A stretch of DNA of 64,000 nucleotides, taken from UBA1181 sp045601045. GTDB taxonomy: Bacteria > Bacteroidota > Bacteroidia > Bacteroidales > Paludibacteraceae. Both the position numbers and the translations under genes were made by a program. Numbering within the stretch: the stretch's first letter is position 1; every line of letters begins with the position of its first letter. Below the pieces are notes generated by a model, which was given only the letters and a program-made list of their open reading frames with translations, did no database searches and was not told the origin of the DNA. Below, piece after piece: positions 52,177 to 60,913 of this stretch. The stretch is taken from assembly GCA_045601045.1 (NCBI GenBank), contig JAZRZA010000045.1:1-64000 (forward strand). The letters run 5' to 3'.

Positions 52177-52181
52177 CCTTT
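52149..52181. terminator. Bidirectional terminator overlapping the vsr stop codon
   Basis: A stem (CACTCTT / AAGAGTG, extended by AAGG and CCTT with a C-A mismatch) with a 6-nt loop. It includes the vsr TGA in its right arm. On the minus strand it is followed by five T, so it mainly serves the convergent lipoprotein gene. Confidence 0.7.
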
Positions 52182-52229
52182 CTAGCTTGCTATTGATTGA
52201 GATCGCCTACCTTTTGCTTTGCCTACCTT

Positions 52230-54347
52230 TTACAATGCGGTGAAATTACAGATGGTAGGGTTGCCATTTTCGTATTTGATATCTATTTTGCAATTGTATA
52301 TGTCGCTGTACATATAGAGTGGATATGTCTCTCCCTCTTTTGGCGTGAAGTCGAAATTGATGAGGATGTTAGATCCTTCCAAAACATTGTTGACTGGTAA
52401 TTTGCATTCGCTGGATTGTAACTCATTGATGGAGAATACTGGATTCAACAAGGTGAGGCTGCGAGGTAGTTTCAGACACAATTTCTCTCCTGTGAAGACG
52501 TTACCCAAAATGGAGTTGTTTACTTTTGTCGGTACGGAAGCACTTGAAAGTAATTCTTTTACTTTCTCCGCATTCATTTGGAAACTCTTGTTGAACTTGT
52601 TGATTCGTAATATCTTCTCTTGCGTATCTTTGTTCTCTTGGTTGGAATTCTTTTTCGCTACCATGATTTTGTAGTCTGGCGCATCGATCCAGCAGATTTT
52701 GTTGTCCGTCATGGCGATGGCTCTGATACGTGTGATGTCGGAATATTTCTTTCCTTGGTATTCCAATTTGATGTTGTCGAAATCTGTCTTTTCTTGGTGT
52801 TTCAAGACATTGACCGTGGAGCTTTTTACAATGTCGTACTCGTCTGTGTACATGTCTGTGTAATGAATGCAGAGGAATAATCTGACATTCTCGAAATCGA
52901 TGTCTGAACGGTTGTGGACATTGAGGGCGATTTCATCCTCTTTGCTCTGAAATTTCCAATCGGTCGCAGGTTTGATGTTGAGGTCCAAATAGGATTTTTC
53001 CAACAAGACATTTTTGAAACTGACTTCCAAATTCTCTTCGCAGAACTCCATGTCGGAAAGAAGGCAGTCGTACATGCCTTGGTTGCCGCGACGGAAGAAA
53101 TGGTTGTATATCTCTTGGGTACTCTTTGCCAAATTTCCTTTGCTCTCGTAGTACATCGCCTTCTGGATATTCGGACTGAAAATGCCGTATCCAGCCATAG
53201 TGGAGTGGTAGAGCCTTAATAGATATTGTCCTTCTGGTGTTTGGTTCAGGTAGGTTCTGAACTTGTAGGAGTTGAGCAAATCGGTCAATTCATTCGCCTG
53301 CTTAGGGAATTCAATGGAGGCTTGGTCGAGGAAGGACATTGCTTGTTCCTCCTGCCCGTTCGCCATGCATAGCATTGCGCTAACAACCAATGCGGGCGCT
53401 GATTTATCTGGGTAGAGCGAGAGGTATTGTTTTAGGACCTCTTGCGCGCGTACCAGTTGTTTGTTGACTCCACCATCGTTGTCGTTGATCTCTTGTGGGA
53501 CAATGGAGAAGTCTCCATTTTGTGCCTCGTTGTTAAGATTTATATTGGCGATGGCGTTCAACAATAATGCCTCTCGGTTGTTCGGATATTGTTTGAGGAT
53601 CTCCTCTGTGATGGCTTTTGCCTCATTTCCTCTTCCCGCGTATGTTTCAAGGTAAGCTTTGTCTTTTTTCAGGCAAAGGGCATCCCACTCTTTCATGTAT
53701 TTGTGGTAGAGTGGGGTGTAGTCTGTAAGATAATCGATGTAGGCTAGTCGCAATGATTCGATCTCCTTTTGCAACTTGAAGTTTGCCTGTTTCTTTTTGT
53801 TGTATTCGTTAAATATTTCATCGGAGACTTGCGAGAAACCGTTGATGGCCTTTAAAACCAATACGGGAGGATTCGCGAGTCCAATGGCGTCTGTGACGAT
53901 GGTGGACATTGCCTCTTCTTGGACTTTGTCGGATGTGGCAAAGTTGGATACGCCTTTTGCCGCGCATTGGGCCAAGGCCCAAATGTCGTTTAGGTTATCG
54001 CTCTCTTTTTGTAGAGATGCCATCTTTTGAAGGATGGGGAGCAGGTGGATTTTCGCTTTAAGCATTTCTGGGGCAACCCCTTCGTAATCCTCCTTGGATA
54101 AGTACTCTAGGTAGGACATGAAATCTTCTGATTGAGATTGGGCCAACTCGATGGAGTTCATCACACGGATGGTCTTCTCTATGTCGTAATTGCCATTGTT
54201 GGCACTGTTCGCGTATTTAGACAATGCGTTGAATGCGGGGGTGAAGTCTGTATTGGGCTGGTAATTGTAAATGTCTATCTTATTGACTTTGTCGCATGCG
54301 GAAAAGATTGCTAGCGCCAATACAAGAATCGAGAATATTTTTTTCAT
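52230..54347 (-). CDS. Large lipoprotein with TPR-like helical repeats
   Basis: A 705-residue protein with a lipobox (AIFSAC, lipidated Cys18). Residues about 30-400 are strongly helical with TPR-like segments (LETYAGRGNEAKAITEEILKQYPNNREALLLNAIANI and the LKQYLSLYPDKSAPALVVSAMLCMANGQEEQAMSFLDQA stretch). Residues about 460-705 appear to be beta-rich, with two or three domains that may bind a partner. I recognise no specific family. It is monocistronic, convergent with vsr and divergent from the OmpA-domain lipoprotein. It probably acts in the periplasm or on the surface. Confidence 0.82.
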   Translation of the reverse strand: MKKIFSILVLALAIFSACDKVNKIDIYNYQPNTDFTPAFNALSKYANSANNGNYDIEKTIRVMNSIELAQSQSEDFMSYLEYLSKEDYEGVAPEMLKAKIHLLPILQKMASLQKESDNLNDIWALAQCAAKGVSNFATSDKVQEEAMSTIVTDAIGLANPPVLVLKAINGFSQVSDEIFNEYNKKKQANFKLQKEIESLRLAYIDYLTDYTPLYHKYMKEWDALCLKKDKAYLETYAGRGNEAKAITEEILKQYPNNREALLLNAIANINLNNEAQNGDFSIVPQEINDNDGGVNKQLVRAQEVLKQYLSLYPDKSAPALVVSAMLCMANGQEEQAMSFLDQASIEFPKQANELTDLLNSYKFRTYLNQTPEGQYLLRLYHSTMAGYGIFSPNIQKAMYYESKGNLAKSTQEIYNHFFRRGNQGMYDCLLSDMEFCEENLEVSFKNVLLEKSYLDLNIKPATDWKFQSKEDEIALNVHNRSDIDFENVRLFLCIHYTDMYTDEYDIVKSSTVNVLKHQEKTDFDNIKLEYQGKKYSDITRIRAIAMTDNKICWIDAPDYKIMVAKKNSNQENKDTQEKILRINKFNKSFQMNAEKVKELLSSASVPTKVNNSILGNVFTGEKLCLKLPRSLTLLNPVFSINELQSSECKLPVNNVLEGSNILINFDFTPKEGETYPLYMYSDIYNCKIDIKYENGNPTICNFTAL

Positions 54348-54373
54348 AAATCGCTTATTTAGTTATTTAAATA

Positions 54374-54381
54374 CAAATATA
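54374..54381 (-). promoter_or_regulatory. -7 promoter element of the TPR lipoprotein gene
   Basis: On the minus strand TATATTTG (54381-54374) fits TAnnTTTG, 26 bp upstream of the ATG at 54347. The -33 region is not a good match. Confidence 0.45.
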
Positions 54382-54485
54382 ACAATTTTTGTCGTTTTGC
54401 ACATCTGAAAACTTTTTTATAACTTGCCAATCGTACTCTTTGAGATATTTTTAGGTGTCATAGGAATAGTAAAAAAACGATATAG

Positions 54486-55688
54486 ATGTTTCCAGATAAA
54501 TTCTTGTTGAAATATTCGCTATTATTTGTGTTTGGTATGGGATTGTTTGCCCAATGTTCGAAACCGTCAGCAGGAAACGATCCTTTCGCGTCGTCCAAAG
54601 AGGTTCGGAAGGTTGTGGTTGATGAGGTTCGGATAGACTCTTCCCTGATAAATTATTGTGATTTTGGCGGTAATTCGAAAGCGTCCCCACTCAGTTCCGT
54701 GTATCAATACGCGGCCACTACTTTGTCTCACCAGCAGGATTACCCTTTGGCATGTGACTTTGGATTTTTTCGCAGTTTGAAGTGTGGCTGTTATGATATT
54801 CGGAAGAGCGCCTATCAATGGCAGTATGCCCAAGGGGCACCTTATGAGGATTGGTACATGGATTTTGGTGACCATACATATCCTGATGATCCGGAGAAGG
54901 GGTGTATGCTTCAGGTGGATTTAGGTAGTTCTCCCGCCATTTTGTACAAAGGGTGGAATTGTGGACTACCGACCGAATGTACCTATCAATTCTCCTTTTG
55001 GGCACATCCTGTGGATCCCAAGAAAGATGTGAAACTGACCGTTGTCGTGGATGGTTATAACGACAGTTTGTTGGCTTCGAAGGAGGTGATTGTGGAAGGC
55101 GGCAAGAATGAGTGGCAACAGTTCTCGGTTGATTTTAAGAATTCTCCCAGGGATCAACATGTCATGGTGACACTATTGGGTGAGGGTGGCGGAAGTTTCG
55201 CCTTGGATGATATAGCGTTGAGATGTGCGGAAGGCAACTGTCAACTCCTGGATGCGAGCAAGAGAAGAGACGCTTGGACGGAGAAGCAATACCTTGTGAT
55301 GAATGATTATATCTATTTCCAGTATGGTTCCACGGGTATGATTGAGTCTTATGATGTGAAATTCAAAAACATAGTTGATTTTGCCAAGGAAAATTCTACC
55401 CATACCGTCTGGTTGCTCGGTTTTTCCGACGAGCGTGGTCGTGACGATTATAATATGAAACTCTCGCAAGATCGTATCAATGCGGTTGCGGAGCGTCTTG
55501 TGAAGATGGGATTGCCTCGTTCCAACATGAAAATGAAGCCATTCGGTTCGACAATGCCGAAAAAAGTGAACGCGCAACTGGAATCTGAGTTTCAGCGGGA
55601 TCGTAGGGTGAGTGTTTATATCTTCCCGAAGAGCCTATTTGTGGATGAGGATGATCAGGTGCATGGATTTGAGTATATCTTCATGTAA
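54486..55688 (+). CDS. OmpA-family lipoprotein with beta-sandwich domain
   Basis: A 400-residue protein with a lipobox (GLFAQC, Cys24). Residues about 55-250 look like a Cys-containing beta-sandwich of the carbohydrate-binding type (YQFSFWAHPVDP, KLTVVVDGYNDS, GGSFALDDIALRC). Residues about 285-385 are an OmpA-like peptidoglycan-binding domain (VWLLGFSDERGRDDYNMKLSQDRINAVAERLVKMGL and FQRDRRVSVYIF). It should tether the outer membrane to peptidoglycan. It stands alone. Confidence 0.85.
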   Translation: MFPDKFLLKYSLLFVFGMGLFAQCSKPSAGNDPFASSKEVRKVVVDEVRIDSSLINYCDFGGNSKASPLSSVYQYAATTLSHQQDYPLACDFGFFRSLKCGCYDIRKSAYQWQYAQGAPYEDWYMDFGDHTYPDDPEKGCMLQVDLGSSPAILYKGWNCGLPTECTYQFSFWAHPVDPKKDVKLTVVVDGYNDSLLASKEVIVEGGKNEWQQFSVDFKNSPRDQHVMVTLLGEGGGSFALDDIALRCAEGNCQLLDASKRRDAWTEKQYLVMNDYIYFQYGSTGMIESYDVKFKNIVDFAKENSTHTVWLLGFSDERGRDDYNMKLSQDRINAVAERLVKMGLPRSNMKMKPFGSTMPKKVNAQLESEFQRDRRVSVYIFPKSLFVDEDDQVHGFEYIFM

Positions 55689-55756
55689 GCAGTTGGAAGA
55701 TAGTGGCTTTCGTGTATTGAGCTTGGCTTTGTGGGGTTGCCTGTAACTCAAAAAAA

Positions 55757-55784
55757 AGAGACATAAACCGAAGTTTATGTCTCT
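55757..55784. terminator. Strong terminator between the OmpA lipoprotein gene and tRNA-Asn
   Basis: A perfect 12-bp stem (AGAGACATAAAC / GTTTATGTCTCT). On the minus strand the loop is TTCG closed by C-G, the very stable UUCG tetraloop, followed by seven T, so it mainly terminates the tRNA-Asn transcript. Confidence 0.85.
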
Positions 55785-55789
55785 CTTTG

Positions 55790-55863
55790 CTCTCCCTCTT
55801 GGACTTGAACCAAGGACCCCCTGATTAACAGTCAGGTGCTCTAACCGACTGAGCTAAGGAAGA
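55790..55863 (-). tRNA. tRNA-Asn (GTT), second copy
   Basis: A 74-nt cloverleaf identical base for base to the tRNA at 28098-28171 but on the minus strand. Anticodon GTT; no CCA is encoded. Confidence 0.97.
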
Positions 55864-55884
55864 GTGTTTTTCTCTTTTGCGTTG

Positions 55885-55916
55885 CAAAGGTAAGGCGATT
55901 TCTCGGAGTTACCAAA
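55885..55916 (-). promoter_or_regulatory. Promoter of the second tRNA-Asn
   Basis: On the minus strand, TTTG (55916-55913), a 20-bp spacer and TACCTTTG (55892-55885) match the Bacteroidota consensus exactly, 21 bp upstream of the mature tRNA. Confidence 0.75.
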
Positions 55917-55934
55917 TGTTTTGCTCGTTTTTTT

Positions 55935-57086
55935 TTACTTTTTCGCGATATTTTTTTCTAATATAAAGTCAACCAACTCGTTAGCCATTCTTTGGTGAGT
56001 CTCCTTGGTTGGATGATAGTCCTCTCCGAAAGGAGCTGTTTGAGGTGCAGTCTCGAAATAGTAGATTTGATTCTCCTCTCCGCCCATCTCTTTGATGGCT
56101 AAAAGCACATATGTGCTGTAGCGAGTGAGTTGCAACGCGTGGTCTTCGTTATTGTCGTTGGTCATCGGTCCCACCGCACAAATGATTTGTGCAGCTGGAT
56201 AGTAACTTTTTAGGCGTGTTAAGAAGGCCTTGTACTCCGCGATGAATTGCACGGAATCCACTGGAACTTGGGTGGTGGTCTCTGCTCCGAAGTCGTTGGT
56301 TCCTATGTTCAAAACAAGGATGTCTGGCTTGTAATTGTTGAAGTTCCATGCCTTCTCGTGGTTGTCCGCCAGCGTGTGCCCATAGAATTGCGGAATGGTG
56401 TTGCGGCAATCTCCCTCGTAGTTGCGGCATACGCCTTTGCCTGAATAGGCTGTACAAACATATTGGGCATTTAGAGCTCTCGCCGCGACGGCGCCCCAAG
56501 CGTAGTAGTTGTTTTCGTTGAGTGGAGAGAATCCTGCTTTCGGCCTATCCGAAGAGAGCTCGTTTCCGTAACCACAGGAGATGGAGTTGCCCACAAATTC
56601 CATTTTTAGGTCAGGGAGATCGTTGGGTTGTACCAACTCTGCCTGCTTGTCATCCCCTACGGTAAATCCGAAGAATTGGACTTCGCCAACCACGCTCTCG
56701 GTTAATTTTATCAGCTCGATGGTGTGTGTCTCGACGGGATTTAAGTGAGTGGCCAATGTGTAGTCGGTTTGCCCTTTGTTTAAAATGATTTTTTTAGGTT
56801 CTCTGTCGTCGATGATGCAAAAGAAGGTGTTGTGCATCTCATGAGATCCCTCTGCTAAATCGTGAAGTTTCGCGGAGAGGAAACTTCCGGTGAATTTGGC
56901 CTTGATAGTGACTCCAGGGTAGGAGAAGCTCACCATGTTCGGGTTGCTTTTATCTACTCTTCCAATGTATTGGATATGCTCGTCTGATGCTTTGTAGTGG
57001 TTGCTTTTGCATCCTGAGAAAAGTGATGAGAGGACCATCATGGAACAAATTATGCCAACTATATTTAAATTGCCGAGATTTTTCAT
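55935..57086 (-). CDS. CE2-like SGNH acetylesterase lipoprotein
   Basis: A 383-residue lipoprotein (lipobox LFSGC, Cys26). Residues about 35-145 form the N-terminal beta-sandwich typical of carbohydrate esterase family 2 (IQYIGRVDKSNPNMVSFSYPGVTIKAKFTG). The SGNH domain follows with GNSISCGYG (Ser168), NIGTNDF and EDYHPTKETH (His358). CE2 enzymes deacetylate plant polysaccharides such as xylan or glucomannan. It starts 3 nt after the acyltransferase stop codon, so the two are co-transcribed. Confidence 0.87.
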   Translation of the reverse strand: MKNLGNLNIVGIICSMMVLSSLFSGCKSNHYKASDEHIQYIGRVDKSNPNMVSFSYPGVTIKAKFTGSFLSAKLHDLAEGSHEMHNTFFCIIDDREPKKIILNKGQTDYTLATHLNPVETHTIELIKLTESVVGEVQFFGFTVGDDKQAELVQPNDLPDLKMEFVGNSISCGYGNELSSDRPKAGFSPLNENNYYAWGAVAARALNAQYVCTAYSGKGVCRNYEGDCRNTIPQFYGHTLADNHEKAWNFNNYKPDILVLNIGTNDFGAETTTQVPVDSVQFIAEYKAFLTRLKSYYPAAQIICAVGPMTNDNNEDHALQLTRYSTYVLLAIKEMGGEENQIYYFETAPQTAPFGEDYHPTKETHQRMANELVDFILEKNIAKK

Positions 57087-57089
57087 GGA

Positions 57090-57950
57090 TTATCCTTTAT
57101 CGTTAGGTTGAACACTTGGCCAAGGATTTTCTATGATACCTGCCATCTCCACCATCTTTGCGTGAACGCGGTCGCGCATCTCATCTACGGAATCCTTTCT
57201 TGGCAAATCCATGTTCGGATACATCGGTTCGCCGATGGTGATGGTGTAGAGCGGTTTGTTCTTCGCGAAATATTTGTATAGGCCTGTACGCTCGCGGTAG
57301 CTGATTACCATAGGGATGATCGGTGTCTTGTATTTGTATGCAAAGATGAAGGCACCCTTTCTGAATGGACGGAGGGGCTTATAGTTGTCCCAACGGCACT
57401 CCTCTGGGAATACGTGGATCCATGCTTTCCTCTCGTGAAGGGTGTCGAACGCCTCGTTAAATTTCTTCATGGCGCTCATGCTTTTAGGAACTGGAATACC
57501 TCCTGTTCCACGCATTTGGTCGCGCACGCTGGTCTGGAAATTCTCCGCCCAAGCAGGATACCACATTCTGAATTGGCCGGATGCTTGCCATACGGAGAGG
57601 AAGTCCCATCCGTAAGCGTGGTTGCAAACGGTGATGGCGCCATTCTTCAACTCCTCTTTGTGCTTTTTCAGGTTCTCCTTACCCTTGATGCGAAGGCCGA
57701 AAATCAACGGATTTACCCAAAAACAGATAAAGTGCGCCCGGAAGAGGCACCACAAATGGTTGAGTTTCCATTTCAACGTATTCTCCAAGTAGGGATAATT
57801 CTCATCGAATACTTCGTTGTGGATGATATCACCCGTTACTTTGTGTACGAATGGGTCCTCTTCAGAGAAGGTGTCTTCCACGTTTGGGATAAACACGCCC
57901 TCTTTCACCTTCATCTCTTGGTATTTCTTATTTTCTAAACAAGATCTCAT
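57090..57950 (-). CDS. PlsC-like lysophospholipid acyltransferase family protein
   Basis: A 286-residue protein with the acyltransferase HxxxxD motif (NHAYGWD, His111/Asp116). The second motif reads FPEECRW (181-187) where FPEGTRS is usual, so the Gly and Thr of the phosphate-binding loop are replaced. A hydrophobic segment at about 69-88 probably anchors it to the inner membrane. The N-terminal 55 residues are acidic and extra. It is expected to acylate a glycerol-phosphate lipid or another lipid acceptor. Co-transcribed with the CE2-like esterase; an ATG at 57914 is a possible alternative start. Confidence 0.82.
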   Translation of the reverse strand: MRSCLENKKYQEMKVKEGVFIPNVEDTFSEEDPFVHKVTGDIIHNEVFDENYPYLENTLKWKLNHLWCLFRAHFICFWVNPLIFGLRIKGKENLKKHKEELKNGAITVCNHAYGWDFLSVWQASGQFRMWYPAWAENFQTSVRDQMRGTGGIPVPKSMSAMKKFNEAFDTLHERKAWIHVFPEECRWDNYKPLRPFRKGAFIFAYKYKTPIIPMVISYRERTGLYKYFAKNKPLYTITIGEPMYPNMDLPRKDSVDEMRDRVHAKMVEMAGIIENPWPSVQPNDKG

Positions 57951-57969
57951 ATCGTAATGTTTTTTTATT

Positions 57970-58020
57970 CTTAATTGACTTCGTCAAACTCTTGACTCTT
58001 AATTCTTAACTCTTAATTAT
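57970..58020. repeat. Imperfect CTTAATT/CTTGACT short repeats
   Basis: The gap between the two minus-strand genes holds repeated heptamer-like units (TCTTAATT, CTCTTGACT, CTTAATTCTTAACTCTTAATTA) with a loose period. Similar loose AT-rich units of TGAATTAT occur between dnaE and the thioredoxin gene (32975-33015). No function is evident. Confidence 0.5.
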
Positions 58021-58662
58021 CTTAATGATCTCCGGATTGTGCTCCTTCTCATATCCGATGGTAGAGGGTGTGCCATGTCCGCTGTAAAGCATCGTCTCGT
58101 CGGGCAGTGTCAACAACTTCTCCTTGATGTTCTGAACGAGTGTTTCGTAATTGCCGCGGTGCATGTCGGTCCTGCCGATGCCCCCCTCCAAAATGGTGTC
58201 GCCTACGAAGGCGCAATGCTCCTTTTCGCAATAGAAGACCAATCCGCCAGGGGAGTGTCCGGGTACCTGTAACACATTGATTTTTATACTTCCTACTTCT
58301 ATGATGTCTCCGTCGGCCAAATAACCTTTGAGCGGAAGCGCCTCGTCATCCATAGGCATATTGAACATCACCAAGAGGTCTTGGTAATGGTTGAGGAAGG
58401 TGATATCCTTTTTGCACGCCTCTGCCGCTACGCCGAAAGTCTCCTCCACGAATCGTTGCCCGTAGATGTGGTCGAAGTGGAGGTGGGTGTCTACCACGCG
58501 TTTGATGGTGATGCCGTTGTCGATGATGTACGCTTTGAACGTCTCGCGCTCCTCAGGCGTGTAACAGCCCGGGTCGATCACTATCGCCTCGTGTGTATCC
58601 TCGTCTGTCAAGACGTAGGTGTTTACTTGCAATACGTTGAATGTGAAGTGTTTAATGATCAT
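58006..58662 (-). CDS. Metallo-beta-lactamase-fold hydrolase (glyoxalase II-like)
   Basis: A 218-residue cytoplasmic MBL-fold protein. The metal motif is THLHFDH (His60, His62, Asp64, His65), followed by PGHSPGG, the bridging Asp in FVGDTIL and the final His in YSGHGTPS. Members of this short subgroup are usually annotated as hydroxyacylglutathione hydrolase-like thioesterases. The substrate is not certain. It lies 55 bp upstream of the acyltransferase gene on the same strand. Confidence 0.9.
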   Translation of the reverse strand: MIIKHFTFNVLQVNTYVLTDEDTHEAIVIDPGCYTPEERETFKAYIIDNGITIKRVVDTHLHFDHIYGQRFVEETFGVAAEACKKDITFLNHYQDLLVMFNMPMDDEALPLKGYLADGDIIEVGSIKINVLQVPGHSPGGLVFYCEKEHCAFVGDTILEGGIGRTDMHRGNYETLVQNIKEKLLTLPDETMLYSGHGTPSTIGYEKEHNPEIIKIIKS

Positions 58663-58776
58663 TTTTGTGTCGCTTCAATATTTCCTATTAAAAATATACA
58701 AGGCAAATATATGTTTTTTTTGTGAGAAATCAGTTGAATATCTTCTCCATTACACCTTTTTTGTTTGAATTTGAGT

Positions 58777-58784
58777 TACTTTTG
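58777..58784 (+). promoter_or_regulatory. -7 promoter element of the DUF3109/M16 operon
   Basis: TACTTTTG fits TAnnTTTG, 31 bp upstream of the ATG at 58816. No -33 element occurs at standard spacing. Confidence 0.45.
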
Positions 58785-58815
58785 TATCGAAATATAATAA
58801 AAAGATAGTGGGCTT

Positions 58816-59403
58816 ATGATGATTCAAATTGACGACACGATTATATCAACGGATCTGTTCGACACGAAATTCTGTTGCGACTTGGATGTCTGTAAAGGCG
58901 AGTGTTGCATCGAGGGCGATTCGGGCGCTCCGCTTGAAAAAGAGGAGGTGGCTGAATTGGAGAGAGTCTTGCCGGTGATTTGGGACGATTTGTCGGAAAG
59001 GTCGAAGGAGGTCATCAACCAACAGGGCGTTTCGTATGTGGACGAGGAGGGCGATTTAGTGACCTCTATCGTGGATGGCGGCGAATGTGTCTTTACCCGT
59101 ATCGCCGAGGATGGCATGTGCAAATGCGCCATCGAAATGGCCTACCGTGAAGGAAAAATCGATTTTTACAAACCCATCTCTTGTCACCTCTATCCAGTGC
59201 GTTTGGAGAATCTCCGTAATGGCACAGTGGGTGTGAATGTACATCGTTGGAAGGTGTGCAAGTGCGCTTTCGCTAAAGGGAAGGAGGAAAATATTCCGCT
59301 ATATGCCTTCTTGAAAGGACCGTTGACGCGTCGCTTCGGAGAGGAGTGGTATGAGAAGGTAGAGATTGCTGCCGAGGAGTTGAAAAAAATGAATGACAGA
59401 TAA
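58816..59403 (+). CDS. DUF3109 Cys-rich protein
   Basis: A 195-residue protein matching the DUF3109 family. It has clustered cysteines: CC-x4-C-x3-CC at residues 20-31, then GECVF, GMCKCAIE, SCHLYPVRL and VCKCAF. The arrangement suggests binding of zinc or an Fe-S cluster, as also proposed for the related YkgJ/CxxCxxCC proteins. Function is unknown. Two consecutive ATGs (58816, 58819) are possible starts. The stop overlaps the ATG of the M16 peptidase gene, indicating coupled translation. Confidence 0.85.
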   Translation: MMIQIDDTIISTDLFDTKFCCDLDVCKGECCIEGDSGAPLEKEEVAELERVLPVIWDDLSERSKEVINQQGVSYVDEEGDLVTSIVDGGECVFTRIAEDGMCKCAIEMAYREGKIDFYKPISCHLYPVRLENLRNGTVGVNVHRWKVCKCAFAKGKEENIPLYAFLKGPLTRRFGEEWYEKVEIAAEELKKMNDR

Positions 59404-60644
59404 TGATGAAGGAAAATCCGATATCCTATGCCAAATTGCCTAATGGGCTTCGTTTGGTGCACATGCGGGATCGATCTCCGGTCGCATATTGTGGTTTCGC
59501 CATCAATGTGGGAACGCGTGACGAGTTGCCGGAGGAATCGGGTATGGCTCATTTCGTGGAACATTTGCTCTTCAAGGGGACGGAAAAACGTAAAGCTTAT
59601 CACATTGTCAATCGGTTGGACGCCGTTGGTGGAGAGCTGAACGCTTATACTACCAAGGAGGAGACATTCGTTTATGCGACTGCCTTGACCTCTCATTTCG
59701 AGCGTGCGATGGAACTCTGCTCTGATGTGGTATTTCATTCGGTATTCCCGCAAAAGGAGATGGATAAGGAGGTGGATGTGGTGATTGACGAAATACAATC
59801 TTACAAAGATTCTCCTTCTGAATTGATTTATGATGACTTTGAAAATATGGTCTTTTCGGGTTCTCCGATGGGACGTAATATTTTAGGAGAGAAGAAATTC
59901 CTCAAAAGATACAAATCCGCTGACGTGCGTCGCTTCGTGGAACGTAATTACACAACGGATCGAATTCTGTTTTTCTCGATTGGCAATATTGATTTTAAGC
60001 GGGTGCAGCGGTTGGCGGAAAAATATTTGTCTGATATCCCCGCTTCACAATCGCAAATTGTGCGTGTCCCGCCATCTGTTTATGTGCCGAAACGTCAATA
60101 CATCAGAAAATCCACTTGCCAATCCCATGTGATGATCGGTGTCCGTGCCTTTGACCTTTGTGATGAGCGCCGCTTGGCCTTCGCTTTGGTGAATAACATT
60201 TTAGGAGGCCCGGGTATGAATAGTCGACTGAATTTGCTGCTTCGAGAAAAGAATGGCATGGCCTATACGGTGGAGTCTGTCTATACACCCTATTCCGATA
60301 CAGGTATCTTCTCTATTTACTTCGGAACGGATGAAAAGAACCGAGAGAAATGCACCTCGTTGGTGATGGGTGAATTAGATCGGTTGCGTAACGAATTGAT
60401 TGCTCCGCAGAAGTTGTCCCAGTTGAAACGTCAGTGGATGGGCCAGTTGACTATTATGCAGGAGAATCGAGAAAACTATGTTTTATCTTTGGCTCGTAGT
60501 TTCCTATATTTTGATAAAGTGGAATCCTTGGCCGATATCTGCCAGCAACTGAACGAGATCTCGGCGGATGCCTTGAGAGATCTCTCCGATCAGCTTTTCA
60601 GAGATGAAATGCTCTCTGTTTTGGTCTATTCTAGTAAAGTATAA
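59403..60644 (+). CDS. M16-family zinc peptidase (processing-peptidase-like)
   Basis: A 413-residue protein with the inverted zinc motif HFVEH (His50, Glu53, His54) and a downstream acidic ligand in VVIDEIQ (Glu129). The second half-domain (IRKSTCQSHVMIGVRAF, GGPGMNSRLNLLLREKNGMAYTVES) carries the Arg/Tyr region seen in active M16B members. No signal peptide is present, so it is probably cytoplasmic. The ATG overlaps the upstream TAA by 1 nt. Confidence 0.93.
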   Translation: MMKENPISYAKLPNGLRLVHMRDRSPVAYCGFAINVGTRDELPEESGMAHFVEHLLFKGTEKRKAYHIVNRLDAVGGELNAYTTKEETFVYATALTSHFERAMELCSDVVFHSVFPQKEMDKEVDVVIDEIQSYKDSPSELIYDDFENMVFSGSPMGRNILGEKKFLKRYKSADVRRFVERNYTTDRILFFSIGNIDFKRVQRLAEKYLSDIPASQSQIVRVPPSVYVPKRQYIRKSTCQSHVMIGVRAFDLCDERRLAFALVNNILGGPGMNSRLNLLLREKNGMAYTVESVYTPYSDTGIFSIYFGTDEKNREKCTSLVMGELDRLRNELIAPQKLSQLKRQWMGQLTIMQENRENYVLSLARSFLYFDKVESLADICQQLNEISADALRDLSDQLFRDEMLSVLVYSSKV

Positions 60645-60647
60645 TTT

Positions 60648-60663
60648 CGCCGAAAAAACGGCG
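60648..60663 (+). terminator. Hairpin after the M16 peptidase gene
   Basis: A 5-bp GC stem (CGCCG / CGGCG) around an A6 loop lies 3 bp after the stop, followed only by CCGTTTG, so it is a weak terminator candidate. Confidence 0.45.
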
Positions 60664-60711
60664 CCGTTTGTTGATGTGTTTCTCCTTTTTGTTGCATATA
60701 ATTCCAATTAA

Positions 60712-60742
60712 TTGATGAATTACGGATTTGGTGGTATATTTG
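60712..60742 (+). promoter_or_regulatory. Promoter of the second giant gene
   Basis: TTG (60712-60714, read as TTG with preceding AT), a 20-bp spacer and TATATTTG (60735-60742) fit the Bacteroidota consensus. The leader of about 165 nt contains a short dyad (CGAAA-AATA-TTTCG at 60751-60764) whose role is unknown. Confidence 0.6.
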
Positions 60743-60913
60743 TACCCGTTCGAAAAATATTTCGATCAACCATTTCTTGCATCTTTTTTTGTCACTAGGG
60801 ATTCGCTAGTTGATGAGTAGATTAGTTTTGATAAAGGGTTTTACCCTTAAAAGTATATATGTTAAAAATAGTGTATCTAATATATAATAGGAATATAGTG
60901 TATTTATAGTATC

